From Caulobacteraceae bacterium (GTDB lineage: Bacteria; Pseudomonadota; Alphaproteobacteria; Caulobacterales; Caulobacteraceae): a DNA stretch of 5,115 nucleotides. The DNA lies in the NCBI GenBank assembly GCA_013815405.1, contig JACDGF010000192.1:1-5115 (forward strand), given 5' to 3'. How positions within the stretch are numbered: position 1 is the stretch's first letter; every line of letters starts with the position of its first letter. A program made the position numbers and the translations under genes. Positions 1 through 5,115 of the stretch are shown here, piece by piece. The notes under the pieces were generated by a model. It worked only from the letters and a program-made list of their open reading frames with translations, ran no database searches and had not been told where the DNA came from.

Positions 1-1
1 C

Positions 2-49
2 CTCGGCCCGGCCGGGCCGACGGGCGTCGAACCGGCCGAGTTTTCGTGA
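2..49 (+). CDS. xseB: C-terminal end of exodeoxyribonuclease VII small subunit (partial)
   Basis: Only the last 15 codons and the TGA stop (47-49) are in the window; the gene begins upstream. The open frame reads [15 protein letters not shown] and ends inside the ispA start codon, giving a GTGA overlap (46-49) typical of translationally coupled genes. Small subunits of exonuclease VII are short helical proteins that often end in a flexible Gly/Pro-rich tail, and xseB directly precedes ispA in many proteobacteria. The identification therefore rests mainly on gene order, the overlap and the tail composition. No catalytic or domain residues are visible, and another small upstream gene cannot be excluded. 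Confidence 0.5.
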   Translation, partial: LGPAGPTGVEPAEFS

Positions 50-954
50 GCGCCGCGGCCGCCGCCGCCGCCGCCGCCCTGCGCCACCGCGTCGCCGAGG
101 CGGCCGACCTGGTCACCGTGGCCCTGGACGAACTCCTGCCCCGGGCCGAGGGCCCCGAATCCCGGCTGACCGAGGCCATGCGCTACGCCGCCCTGGGGCC
201 CGGCAAGCGGCTTCGCCCCTTCTTCGCCCTGGAGACCGGGCGCCTCTTCGACCTGCCCGAATGCTCGGTCCTGCGCGCCGCCTGCGCCCTGGAGTGCATC
301 CACGCCTACAGCCTGGTCCACGACGACCTGCCGTGCATGGACGACGACGCCCTGCGGCGGGGCCGGCCCACCACCCATGTGGCCTATGACGAAGCCACCG
401 CGGTCCTCGCCGGCGACGCCCTGCAGACCGTCGCCTTCGAGATCATGGCTCACCCCGACACCCATGAGGACGGGGCGGTGCGGGCCGAGCTGGTCCGCCT
501 CCTGGCCGTCGCCACGGGCGCGCGGGGCATGGCCGGGGGCCAGATGATCGACCTGCTGGGGGTGCGCGGCGATCTTGGCGCGGTGGCCCGCATGCAGCGG
601 ATGAAGACCGGGGCGCTGATCGTCTGCGCCTTCGAGCTTCCCCTGGCCATGACCCGGGCCCGCGAAGCCGAACGCGCCGCCCTGTTGGCTTTCGGCCGCG
701 ACGTGGGCCTCGCCTATCAGATCGTCGACGACGTGCTGGACGCCGAGGGCGACAGCGGTTCGCTGGGCAAGGCGGCCGGCGGCAAGGACGCCGCCAAGGG
801 CAAGGCCAACTACGTCACCCTGCTGGGAGTCGAGGCCGCCAAGGAGCGCGTCGCCCTGCTCACCGCCCAGACCAAGGCCCACCTGGAGCCTTTCGGCCAC
901 CGCGGCCGCTTCCTCGCCTCGGCGGTCGACTTCGTCCTGGAGCGCCGCAAGTAA
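46..954 (+). CDS. ispA: Farnesyl diphosphate synthase (short-chain polyprenyl synthase, IspA)
   Basis: A cytosolic prenyltransferase of 302 residues (E. coli IspA has 299) that condenses DMAPP and then GPP with IPP to make farnesyl diphosphate. The IPP-binding GPGKRLRP lies at residues 51-58. The first Asp-rich motif DDLPCMDDD (93-101) carries the two-residue insertion of bacterial type II enzymes. GGQ (164-166), KTG (187-189) and the second Asp-rich motif DDVLD (228-232) follow. The fifth residue before the first motif is Tyr88, an aromatic that in this family limits product length to C15, so FPP rather than GGPP is the inferred product. The GTG start overlaps the preceding stop codon and there is no in-frame ATG before Met45, which would remove conserved sequence. 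Oddly, residues 3-11 are nine consecutive alanines encoded almost purely by GCC. It is probably cotranscribed with xseB; the usual partner dxs lies 1.5 kb downstream. Confidence 0.95.
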   Translation: MSAAAAAAAAALRHRVAEAADLVTVALDELLPRAEGPESRLTEAMRYAALGPGKRLRPFFALETGRLFDLPECSVLRAACALECIHAYSLVHDDLPCMDDDALRRGRPTTHVAYDEATAVLAGDALQTVAFEIMAHPDTHEDGAVRAELVRLLAVATGARGMAGGQMIDLLGVRGDLGAVARMQRMKTGALIVCAFELPLAMTRAREAERAALLAFGRDVGLAYQIVDDVLDAEGDSGSLGKAAGGKDAAKGKANYVTLLGVEAAKERVALLTAQTKAHLEPFGHRGRFLASAVDFVLERRK

Positions 955-982
955 TCCTCCCCCGCGAAGAGGCGGGGAGGAT
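954..982 (+). terminator. GC-rich hairpin at the ispA stop codon
   Basis: The left arm (954-965) and right arm (972-982) pair over 11 bp with a single bulged C, around a six-base loop GAAGAG. The arm begins at the last base of the ispA TAA. No T-run follows (the next bases are CTATAGGGGG), so it is not a classic intrinsic terminator. It may stabilise the 3' end of the ispA message, act as a weak terminator, or be half of a REP-like palindrome. The hairpin is seen directly; its role is inference. Confidence 0.4.
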
Positions 983-1015
983 CTATAGGGGGTAGGGCGA
1001 CTCTGACGCCACCGG

Positions 1016-1255
1016 TCACCGGCTGGCCTGGCGCCTCGCCCAGTCGGGTTGGCCGGCGCAGGCGACCGGACGCATCGTCGCGACCTTCACCTTGGGGCAG
1101 TCGGCGTAGTTCGCCGCCTTCAAATACTCGATGATGGCGTACTTCTCGTCATCGGAAAGCTTGCGGCCGATCCGGCCTGGGCGGGCCGTGTCGTCCGTCC
1201 ACCAGTGGCCGGAATTGTCGTTGCCGCTGACCGCGGTGTCGAGCACCGCCGCGAC
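1016..1255 (-). pseudogene. C-terminal remnant of a probable cytochrome c-family protein
   Basis: On the minus strand about 80 codons read cleanly to a TGA at 1016-1018. The middle of the peptide has GHWWTDD, then PGRIGRKLSDDEKYAIIEYLKAA. That resembles the last helix region of c-type cytochrome domains, where a 'LSD-E-K-AIIEYLK' segment follows the haem Met region. No CxxCH haem motif is present, so the functional part is missing. Going upstream the frame stays open to a stop at 1361-1363, but that stretch (about 1256-1360) does not look like this family and lies opposite a different coding remnant. A GTG at 1246 could serve as a start, but the result would be only 76 residues without a haem site. 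Codon third positions are still GC-rich, suggesting recent truncation. The family assignment is by motif recognition only; a short independent gene is the alternative. Confidence 0.45.
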
Positions 1256-1271
1256 GTCACCATCGGTGACG
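1255..1271. repeat. 17-bp palindrome at the junction of two gene remnants
   Basis: CGTCACC (1255-1261) and GGTGACG (1265-1271) are perfect 7-bp inverted arms around ATC. The palindrome sits where the minus-strand cytochrome-like remnant ends and the plus-strand adhesin-like remnant begins. A related imperfect inverted match lies at the other end of the cytochrome-like piece: ACCGGTCACCG (1011-1021) against CGGTGACGCCGGT (1264-1276), differing by a two-base gap. This could be a recombination scar or chance in GC-rich DNA. Confidence 0.35.
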
Positions 1272-1531
1272 CCGGTTCGACGGGCGCCACGCTCTTGATC
1301 GGCGTGAGCGCAACCTACCGGATGACCAACGACACCGGCATCGCGCGCGGGCTGGCGAGTTCATCCATCATCCAAAACAGCGGCCTGCTGTTCAAGTCCG
1401 GCGGCGCGGGAACCAGCGTGATCGGGGTCATGCCCGAGGACACCGGGGTCATCGAGGCGGCGAGCGGCCATCTCGACTTCACCCAGGCGATCACCGGCTC
1501 CGGCACGCTCGCGGTCGATGCCGCCGCGCTT
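1256..1531 (+). pseudogene. Internal fragment of a beta-strand-repeat (autotransporter/adhesin-like) protein
   Basis: The plus-strand frame through this stretch encodes about 92 residues rich in Gly, Ser, Thr and Ala with a short-strand rhythm. It includes IIQNSGLLFKSGGAGTSVIG, then TGVIEAASGHLDFTQAITGS and GTLAVDAAAL. The phrasing 'N-G-L--K-G-GTS-I...TG-IE-ASG-LDF-QA-TG-GTL-V' is characteristic of the parallel beta-helix passenger regions of large secreted or surface adhesins. No signal peptide, start with a ribosome binding site, or C-terminal beta-barrel is present. The frame continues past 1531 only as a shadow of the DUF4239 gene. It is best read as a truncated relic of a much longer gene. 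An ATG at 1322 could theoretically start a short product, but nothing supports expression. Confidence 0.5.
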
Positions 1532-1565
1532 GCGCCTGGGCGGCTCAAGACGCATGGGATTGGCC

Positions 1566-2339
1566 ATGAGTTATCTCGCGGCCGTTCTGCTGGTTCTTGC
1601 CGCCGCCCTCGCGGCGGGCGCGGCAAGCTGGCTGTCGGGCCGGGTCCTGAGCGTGGAGGCCCGCCGCCGCCGCCACGAGGTGGCGTTCACGGTGTTCGGC
1701 CAGCTGGGGCTGATGATCTCGGTCCTGCTGGCCTTCGTGTTCAGCGAGGTGTGGGACGAATACCGCACCGCCGCGGCCTCGATCGACGGGGAATGCGGCG
1801 CCCTGCACGGCGCGGCCATGCTGGCGGCGGCTCTGCCCAATGATGCCGGCGCGCCGGTCGTCCGGGCGATCGGCGACTACACCCGTACGGTAGTGACCGT
1901 CGAGTGGCCGATGATGGCCAAAAGGCGGGTCAGCCCGCAAGCGAGCGAGGGCATCCGCCGGGCGCTGACCGAAGCGGCGCGCATCAATGTCGCCGGTCCG
2001 GCCCAGGCCGCGACCCAGGGTCAGATCCTCTCGCTTCTGGCCCAGGCCCACGCCGAGCGCGAGACCCGCACCTTTCAGCTGACCCAGGCGGCGCCGGCCT
2101 TCCTGTGGTTCGTGGTCATCGTCCTCTCGCTGATCCTGATCCTGTTCATCGTCCTGGCCGGAATCGAGAACCCCGCCCACCTCATCCTGGGGGCCGGTTA
2201 CGCCGCCTCCATCGTCCTCGTCCTGGTCCTGGTGCGGATGCTGGACTATCCCTTCGAAGGGGCCCTGGCGCTCGGCGACTCCGATTTCGTCAAGACCTTT
2301 GGGGAAGTGGGTTCCCTGATCAAGGGCGCGGCGCCCTAA
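1566..2339 (+). CDS. DUF4239-family integral membrane protein
   Basis: A 257-residue protein with four predicted transmembrane helices at about 3-22, 39-60, 178-199 and 205-225, and a long soluble central segment (about 61-177). This two-helices/loop/two-helices layout, the GLMISVLLAFVFSEVWDEY stretch in helix 2 and the LDYPFEG motif just after helix 4 (226-232) match the DUF4239 family, which has been compared to bestrophin-like proteins but has no firmly established function that I know of. I chose ATG 1566 because GGGA (1556-1559) lies six bases upstream and the hydrophobic N-terminus begins directly after it; ATGs at 1554 and 1518 in the same frame would add basic, unrelated residues coming from the upstream relic. 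It is followed by a 154-bp gap before dxs, so cotranscription is possible but not shown. A functional link to isoprenoid synthesis is not indicated. Confidence 0.85.
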   Translation: MSYLAAVLLVLAAALAAGAASWLSGRVLSVEARRRRHEVAFTVFGQLGLMISVLLAFVFSEVWDEYRTAAASIDGECGALHGAAMLAAALPNDAGAPVVRAIGDYTRTVVTVEWPMMAKRRVSPQASEGIRRALTEAARINVAGPAQAATQGQILSLLAQAHAERETRTFQLTQAAPAFLWFVVIVLSLILILFIVLAGIENPAHLILGAGYAASIVLVLVLVRMLDYPFEGALALGDSDFVKTFGEVGSLIKGAAP

Positions 2340-2440
2340 GGCCCCTGTATCCCCAAAGCCACGAGCCGCCCCCGTCTCCCACGGCCCGCCGGCCTCGCCT
2401 TTATCGGGCCTGTAACTTCGTGGTAGCCTTGAGAGAATCC

Positions 2441-2455
2441 AAGGAGTCTCCCGTG
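2441..2455 (+). promoter_or_regulatory. Strong Shine-Dalgarno plus GTG in the dxs leader, out of frame with dxs
   Basis: AAGGAG (2441-2446) is followed six bases later by GTG (2453-2455), a near-ideal translation start. Its frame is different from dxs and stays open across the dxs ATG until about 2707. The dxs ATG at 2494 has only a weak GGA (2478-2480) upstream. The ribosome entry site could therefore feed an overlapping leader peptide that affects dxs translation, or it may be coincidental. No convincing sigma-70 promoter is visible in 2340-2493. Confidence 0.25.
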
Positions 2456-2493
2456 GGGCGGAGGCGCGTCGCAGCTCGGAACCCTTTTCGACC

Positions 2494-4410
2494 ATGGCTT
2501 CAGCCACCCCTCTTCTCGACACCGTCCGCTCCCCCGCCGACACCCGCGGCTTTTCGCTTTCGCAGCTTCGCCAACTGGCCGACGAACTGCGCGCCGAGAC
2601 GATCGACGCGGTCTCCTCGACCGGGGGGCACCTGGGCGCGGGGTTGGGGGTGGTGGAACTCACCGTCGCCCTGCATCACGTCTTCGAGACGCCGCGCGAC
2701 ATCCTGATCTGGGACGTCGGCCACCAGGCCTATCCGCACAAGATCCTCACCGGCCGGCGCGACCGCATCCGCACCCTGCGCCAGGGTGGGGGCCTCTCGG
2801 GTTTCACCAAGCGCGCCGAGAGCCCCTATGATCCCTTCGGCGCCGCCCATGCCGCCACCTCGGTCTCCGCCGCGCTCGGCTTCTGCGTGGCCAGGGACAT
2901 GCGCGGCGACGACAATGCGGTGATCGCGGTGATCGGCGACGGCTCGATGAGCGCGGGCATGGCCTATGAGGCGATGAACAACGCCGCCGAGGCTACGGGC
3001 CGGCTCATCGTCATCCTCAACGACAACGACATGTCGATCGCCCCGCCGGTGGGCGGGATGAGCGCCTATCTCGCCGGCCTGGTCAGCGGCGGGGCCTATC
3101 AGCGGGTTCGCAAGTTCGGCAAGGAGGTGGTCAGCCACCTGCCTCGCCCCTTGAAGGACATGGCCCGCAAGGCCGAGGAATACGCCCGGGGCATGGCCAC
3201 CGGCGGCACCTTCTTCGAGGAGCTGGGCTTCTACTATGTCGGGCCGATCGACGGCCACAACCTCGAGCACCTGGTGCCGGTCTTGAAGAACGTGCGCCAG
3301 ATGGACGACAAGCCGGTGCTGGTCCATGTGGTGACCCAGAAGGGCAAGGGCTATGGCCCCGCCGAGAGCGCGGCGGACAAGCACCATGCGGTGGCCAAGT
3401 TCGACGTGGTCACCGGCCAGCAGGCCAAGGGCGCGCCGTCCAACGCCCCCACCTACACCAAGGTCTTCGCCGCCGAGCTGATCAAGCAGGCCGAGCGCGA
3501 CCCGGCGATCGTCGCCATCACAGCCGCCATGCCCTCGGGCACGGGCCTGGACATCTTCGCGGGACGCTTCCCGGAGCGATGCTTCGACGTCGGCATCGCC
3601 GAGCAGCACGCGGTCACCTTCGCCGCGGGCCTCGCCGCCGACGGGATGAAGCCCTTCGCCGCCATCTATTCCACCTTCCTCCAGCGCGGTTATGACCAGG
3701 TGGTCCACGACGTGGCCATCCAGCGCCTGCCGGTGCGCTTCGCCATGGATCGCGCCGGCCTGGTGGGGGCCGACGGGCCCACCCATGCCGGCAGCTTCGA
3801 TATCGGCTACCTAGGCCAGCTGCCGGGCTTCGTGCTGATGGGCGCGGCCGACGAAGCCGAGCTCGCCCATATGATCGCCACCGCCGCCGCCATCGACGAC
3901 CGGCCCAGCGCCTTTCGCTTCCCGCGCGGCGACGGGGTGGGGGTGGTGATCCCGGACTTCGCCGAGCCCCTGGAGATCGGGCGCGGCCGGGTGGTGCGCG
4001 AGGGGACCGCCGTGGCCATCCTCTCCTTCGGCACGCGCTTGGCCGATTGCCTCAAGGCCGCCGACTTGCTGGCCGCCCGGGGCCTCTCTACCACGGTGGC
4101 CGACGCCCGCTTCGCCAAGCCGCTCGATGTCGACCTCATCCTGCGCCTGGCCGGGGAGCACGAGGCCCTGATAACGGTGGAGGAGGGGGCGCAAGGCGGC
4201 TTCGGGGCCTTCGTGCTTCACGCCCTGGCCGACCACGGCGCGCTGGACCGGGGATGCAAGGTCCGCACCCTCACCCTGCCCGACCTCTTCCAGGACCAGG
4301 ACAAGCCAGAAGCCATGTACCAGACCGCCGGCCTCGACGCCGAAGGCATAGCCCGCGGCGCCCTGGCGGCGCTCGGCGTCGAACGCGCCGCCAAGGGGCG
4401 CCGGGCGTAG
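2494..4410 (+). CDS. dxs: 1-deoxy-D-xylulose-5-phosphate synthase
   Basis: A cytosolic thiamine-diphosphate enzyme of 638 residues that joins pyruvate and glyceraldehyde 3-phosphate with loss of CO2 to form DXP, the entry step of the MEP isoprenoid pathway and a source for thiamine and pyridoxal synthesis. The domain order is complete. His46 sits in GGHLGAGLG, and the ThDP/Mg motif runs from GDGSMSAGM (148-156) to NDN (176-178). The transketolase-like pyrimidine-binding domain follows with catalytic Glu370 in [12 protein letters not shown]. Tyr392, Arg398, Arg420, Asp427, His431 and Arg478 line up with the substrate-binding residues of the E. coli enzyme, even in numbering. The C-terminal transketolase domain spans about 500-625. 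ATG 2494 is the first possible start after an in-frame stop at 2413, and [11 protein letters not shown] at residues 6-16 is the usual N-terminus. It ends with tandem in-frame stops TAG TGA. Nothing suggests inactivation. Confidence 0.97.
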   Translation: MASATPLLDTVRSPADTRGFSLSQLRQLADELRAETIDAVSSTGGHLGAGLGVVELTVALHHVFETPRDILIWDVGHQAYPHKILTGRRDRIRTLRQGGGLSGFTKRAESPYDPFGAAHAATSVSAALGFCVARDMRGDDNAVIAVIGDGSMSAGMAYEAMNNAAEATGRLIVILNDNDMSIAPPVGGMSAYLAGLVSGGAYQRVRKFGKEVVSHLPRPLKDMARKAEEYARGMATGGTFFEELGFYYVGPIDGHNLEHLVPVLKNVRQMDDKPVLVHVVTQKGKGYGPAESAADKHHAVAKFDVVTGQQAKGAPSNAPTYTKVFAAELIKQAERDPAIVAITAAMPSGTGLDIFAGRFPERCFDVGIAEQHAVTFAAGLAADGMKPFAAIYSTFLQRGYDQVVHDVAIQRLPVRFAMDRAGLVGADGPTHAGSFDIGYLGQLPGFVLMGAADEAELAHMIATAAAIDDRPSAFRFPRGDGVGVVIPDFAEPLEIGRGRVVREGTAVAILSFGTRLADCLKAADLLAARGLSTTVADARFAKPLDVDLILRLAGEHEALITVEEGAQGGFGAFVLHALADHGALDRGCKVRTLTLPDLFQDQDKPEAMYQTAGLDAEGIARGALAALGVERAAKGRRA

Positions 4411-4478
4411 TGAAAACGCTTCCTCCCTCCCGGACCGGCCTACGGCATGCACGCAACTTCATTCAGGCGTGCCTCTTG

Positions 4479-4540
4479 ACACCTCTCCCGTAGGGAGAGG
4501 GAGGGGCCCATGGCGCAGCCATGGGAGGGTGAGGGGTTAC
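4479..4540 (+). repeat. REP-like double-hairpin repeat, copy 1
   Basis: A 62-bp element with two stem-loops. The first is CCTCTCCC (4482-4489) / GGGAGAGG (4493-4500) around GTA. The second is CCCATGGC (4507-4514) / GCCATGGG (4518-4525) around GCA. It ends in GAGGGTGAGGGGTTAC-type sequence up to 4540. An inverted, diverged copy lies at 4608-4674. It begins about 70 bp after the dxs stop and could act as a transcript end or 3' stabiliser for dxs, although no T-run follows. Short palindromic intergenic repeats of this kind are common in GC-rich proteobacteria; the family name is unknown to me. Confidence 0.8.
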
Positions 4541-4607
4541 GGCGCCGGGGGATTTCACGCCATGTTTCAGCGGCTTGACGTAATCCAGGGGGCAAATCGG
4601 ATAGAGG

Positions 4608-4674
4608 GTAACCCCTCACCCTCCCACGCCCAAGATCGGGCGTGGGCCCCTCCCTCTCCCTTTGGGAGAGGTGT
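4608..4674 (-). repeat. REP-like double-hairpin repeat, inverted copy 2
   Basis: The reverse complement of this 67-bp element matches copy 1 (4479-4540) almost exactly outside the loops. The constant stem is CCTCTCCC (4653-4660) / GGGAGAGG (4664-4671) around TTT. The variable stem is CCCACGCCC (4623-4631) / GGGCGTGGG (4638-4646) around AAGATC. Its base sequence differs from the matching stem of copy 1 while remaining fully paired. With the 67-bp spacer 4541-4607, the two copies form a long inverted repeat that could fold as one cruciform, or terminate transcripts arriving from either side. Confidence 0.8.
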
Positions 4675-4761
4675 TCCGTGGCCGACCTTCCAGAGTGCGT
4701 CGCGCATCGAATGGGAAATGTGCGCGCGCCCTAGCCAGGTCGGGGAGGGAGGTTCGCGCAG

Positions 4762-5115
4762 ATGATCGAGCTTCGCGGCGTCGCCAAAACCTACGGGGCC
4801 GCGCGCGCGGCGGGGCCGCTCGATCTGGCCATCGGCAAGGGCGAGTTCGTCGCCTTGCTGGGCGGTTCGGGGAGCGGCAAGACCACCACCTTGAAGATGA
4901 TCAATGGCCTGGTCCGACCCGACGCCGGCGCGGTCCGGGTCGAGGGGAGGGTGGCCGGCGACGAGCCGGCGCACCAGCTTCGCCGGCGGATCGGCTACGT
5001 CTTCCAGGAGATCGGCCTCTTCCCGCACATGACCGTGGCGGAGAACATCGCCGTGGGGCCGCGCCTAGCCGGCTGGGCGCCGGCGCGCATCGCCGCGCGC
5101 GCCGCGGAACTACTC
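4762..5115 (+). CDS. ABC transporter ATP-binding subunit, glycine betaine/osmoprotectant type (partial)
   Basis: The first 118 codons of a cytoplasmic ATPase subunit; the gene runs off the window. The Walker A motif GGSGSGKTT is at residues 34-42 and the Q-loop glutamine is Gln82 in YVFQEIGLFPHMT (79-91). The ABC signature, Walker B and H-loop lie beyond the end. The TTLKMIN segment after Walker A (42-48), RRRIGYVFQEIGLFPHMTVAENIAV and the 'DEPAHQLRRRIG' lead-in are typical of the ProV/OpuCA/OsmV branch, whose members power uptake of quaternary amines such as glycine betaine, choline or carnitine. Substrate is inferred from the branch only. The ATG is preceded by GGAGG (4748-4752) nine bases upstream. 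Permease and binding-protein genes are expected downstream. It is a separate unit from dxs, with 351 bp and paired repeats between them. Confidence 0.9.
   Translation, partial: MIELRGVAKTYGAARAAGPLDLAIGKGEFVALLGGSGSGKTTTLKMINGLVRPDAGAVRVEGRVAGDEPAHQLRRRIGYVFQEIGLFPHMTVAENIAVGPRLAGWAPARIAARAAELL

Noticed and set aside
2323..2337. AGGGCG / CGCCCT hairpin over the DUF4239 stop codon as a terminator
   Set aside because: It has a six-base stem in very GC-rich coding sequence and no T-tract follows, so there is not enough to call it.
1545..2663. Long minus-strand open frame of 372 codons opposite the DUF4239 gene
   Set aside because: Its translation is rich in His, Asp, Arg and Gly with no hydrophobic or domain pattern, the typical antisense shadow of a GC-rich gene. 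The plus-strand frame has clear membrane helices.
1904..2707. Plus-strand 267-codon frame spanning the DUF4239 end, gap and dxs start
   Set aside because: The product is Pro/Arg/Ser-rich and out of frame with both real genes. Only its internal GTG with a strong ribosome site (2453) deserved a note.
2500..3786. Minus-strand open frame of 428 codons opposite dxs
   Set aside because: It lies wholly antisense to a certain dxs with catalytic motifs; its composition (His/Gly/Asp/Val-rich, low complexity) is that of a shadow frame.
4449..4472. Hairpin GCACGC / GCGTGC with a 12-base loop after dxs as a terminator
   Set aside because: The stem is only 6 bp with a large loop and no T-run; it is likely chance in this composition.
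4575..4603. Possible sigma-70 promoter TTGACG-N17-CGGATA between the two repeats
   Set aside because: The -35 match is good, but the -10 has poor agreement with TATAAT and the site would have to read through the second hairpin repeat to reach the ABC gene at 4762.
4469..4765. Plus-strand 98-codon frame across the dxs-ABC gap
   Set aside because: It runs through both palindromic repeats, has no ribosome binding site and shows no protein-like pattern; it is open only because of composition.

Overview
This is a GC-rich window (roughly 70% G+C, with strong G/C bias at third codon positions) from an alphaproteobacterium. The order xseB-end / ispA / dxs and the close fit of the Dxs N-terminus to caulobacterial Dxs as I remember it point to Caulobacterales (Caulobacter/Phenylobacterium-like). 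That placement rests on recognition, not on a search.

Layout. (1) Positions 2-49 hold what looks like the last codons of xseB, whose stop overlaps the GTG start of ispA (GTGA overlap). (2) 46-954 is ispA, a farnesyl diphosphate synthase, followed by a bulged GC-rich hairpin at its stop codon. (3) 955-1565 is a gene-poor stretch of about 610 bp with two truncated coding remnants: on the minus strand, the C-terminal end of a probable cytochrome c-family protein (1016-1255); on the plus strand, a piece of a beta-strand-repeat (autotransporter/adhesin-like) protein (about 1256-1531). They meet at a 17-bp palindrome. (4) 1566-2339 encodes a four-helix DUF4239-family membrane protein. (5) After a 154-bp gap comes dxs (2494-4410), complete and with all key residues. 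(6) 4411-4761 is a 351-bp intergenic region with two inverted copies of a double-hairpin, REP-like repeat whose variable stem has changed in a pairing-preserving way. (7) 4762 to the window end is the first 118 codons of an ABC transporter ATPase of the glycine betaine/osmoprotectant (ProV/OpuCA/OsmV) type.

How they fit together. Dxs makes 1-deoxy-D-xylulose 5-phosphate, the entry step of the MEP isoprenoid route. IspA condenses the resulting IPP and DMAPP to farnesyl diphosphate, the precursor of ubiquinone, undecaprenyl phosphate and carotenoid/hopanoid lipids. The xseB-ispA-dxs neighbourhood is ordinary in alphaproteobacteria; here it is split by about 1.5 kb containing gene debris and a DUF4239 gene. 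The transporter ATPase belongs to a separate function, and the paired repeats mark the boundary. I see no strong candidate for a new multi-gene system. The most informative non-genic signals are the covarying paired repeats and the truncated-gene patch.
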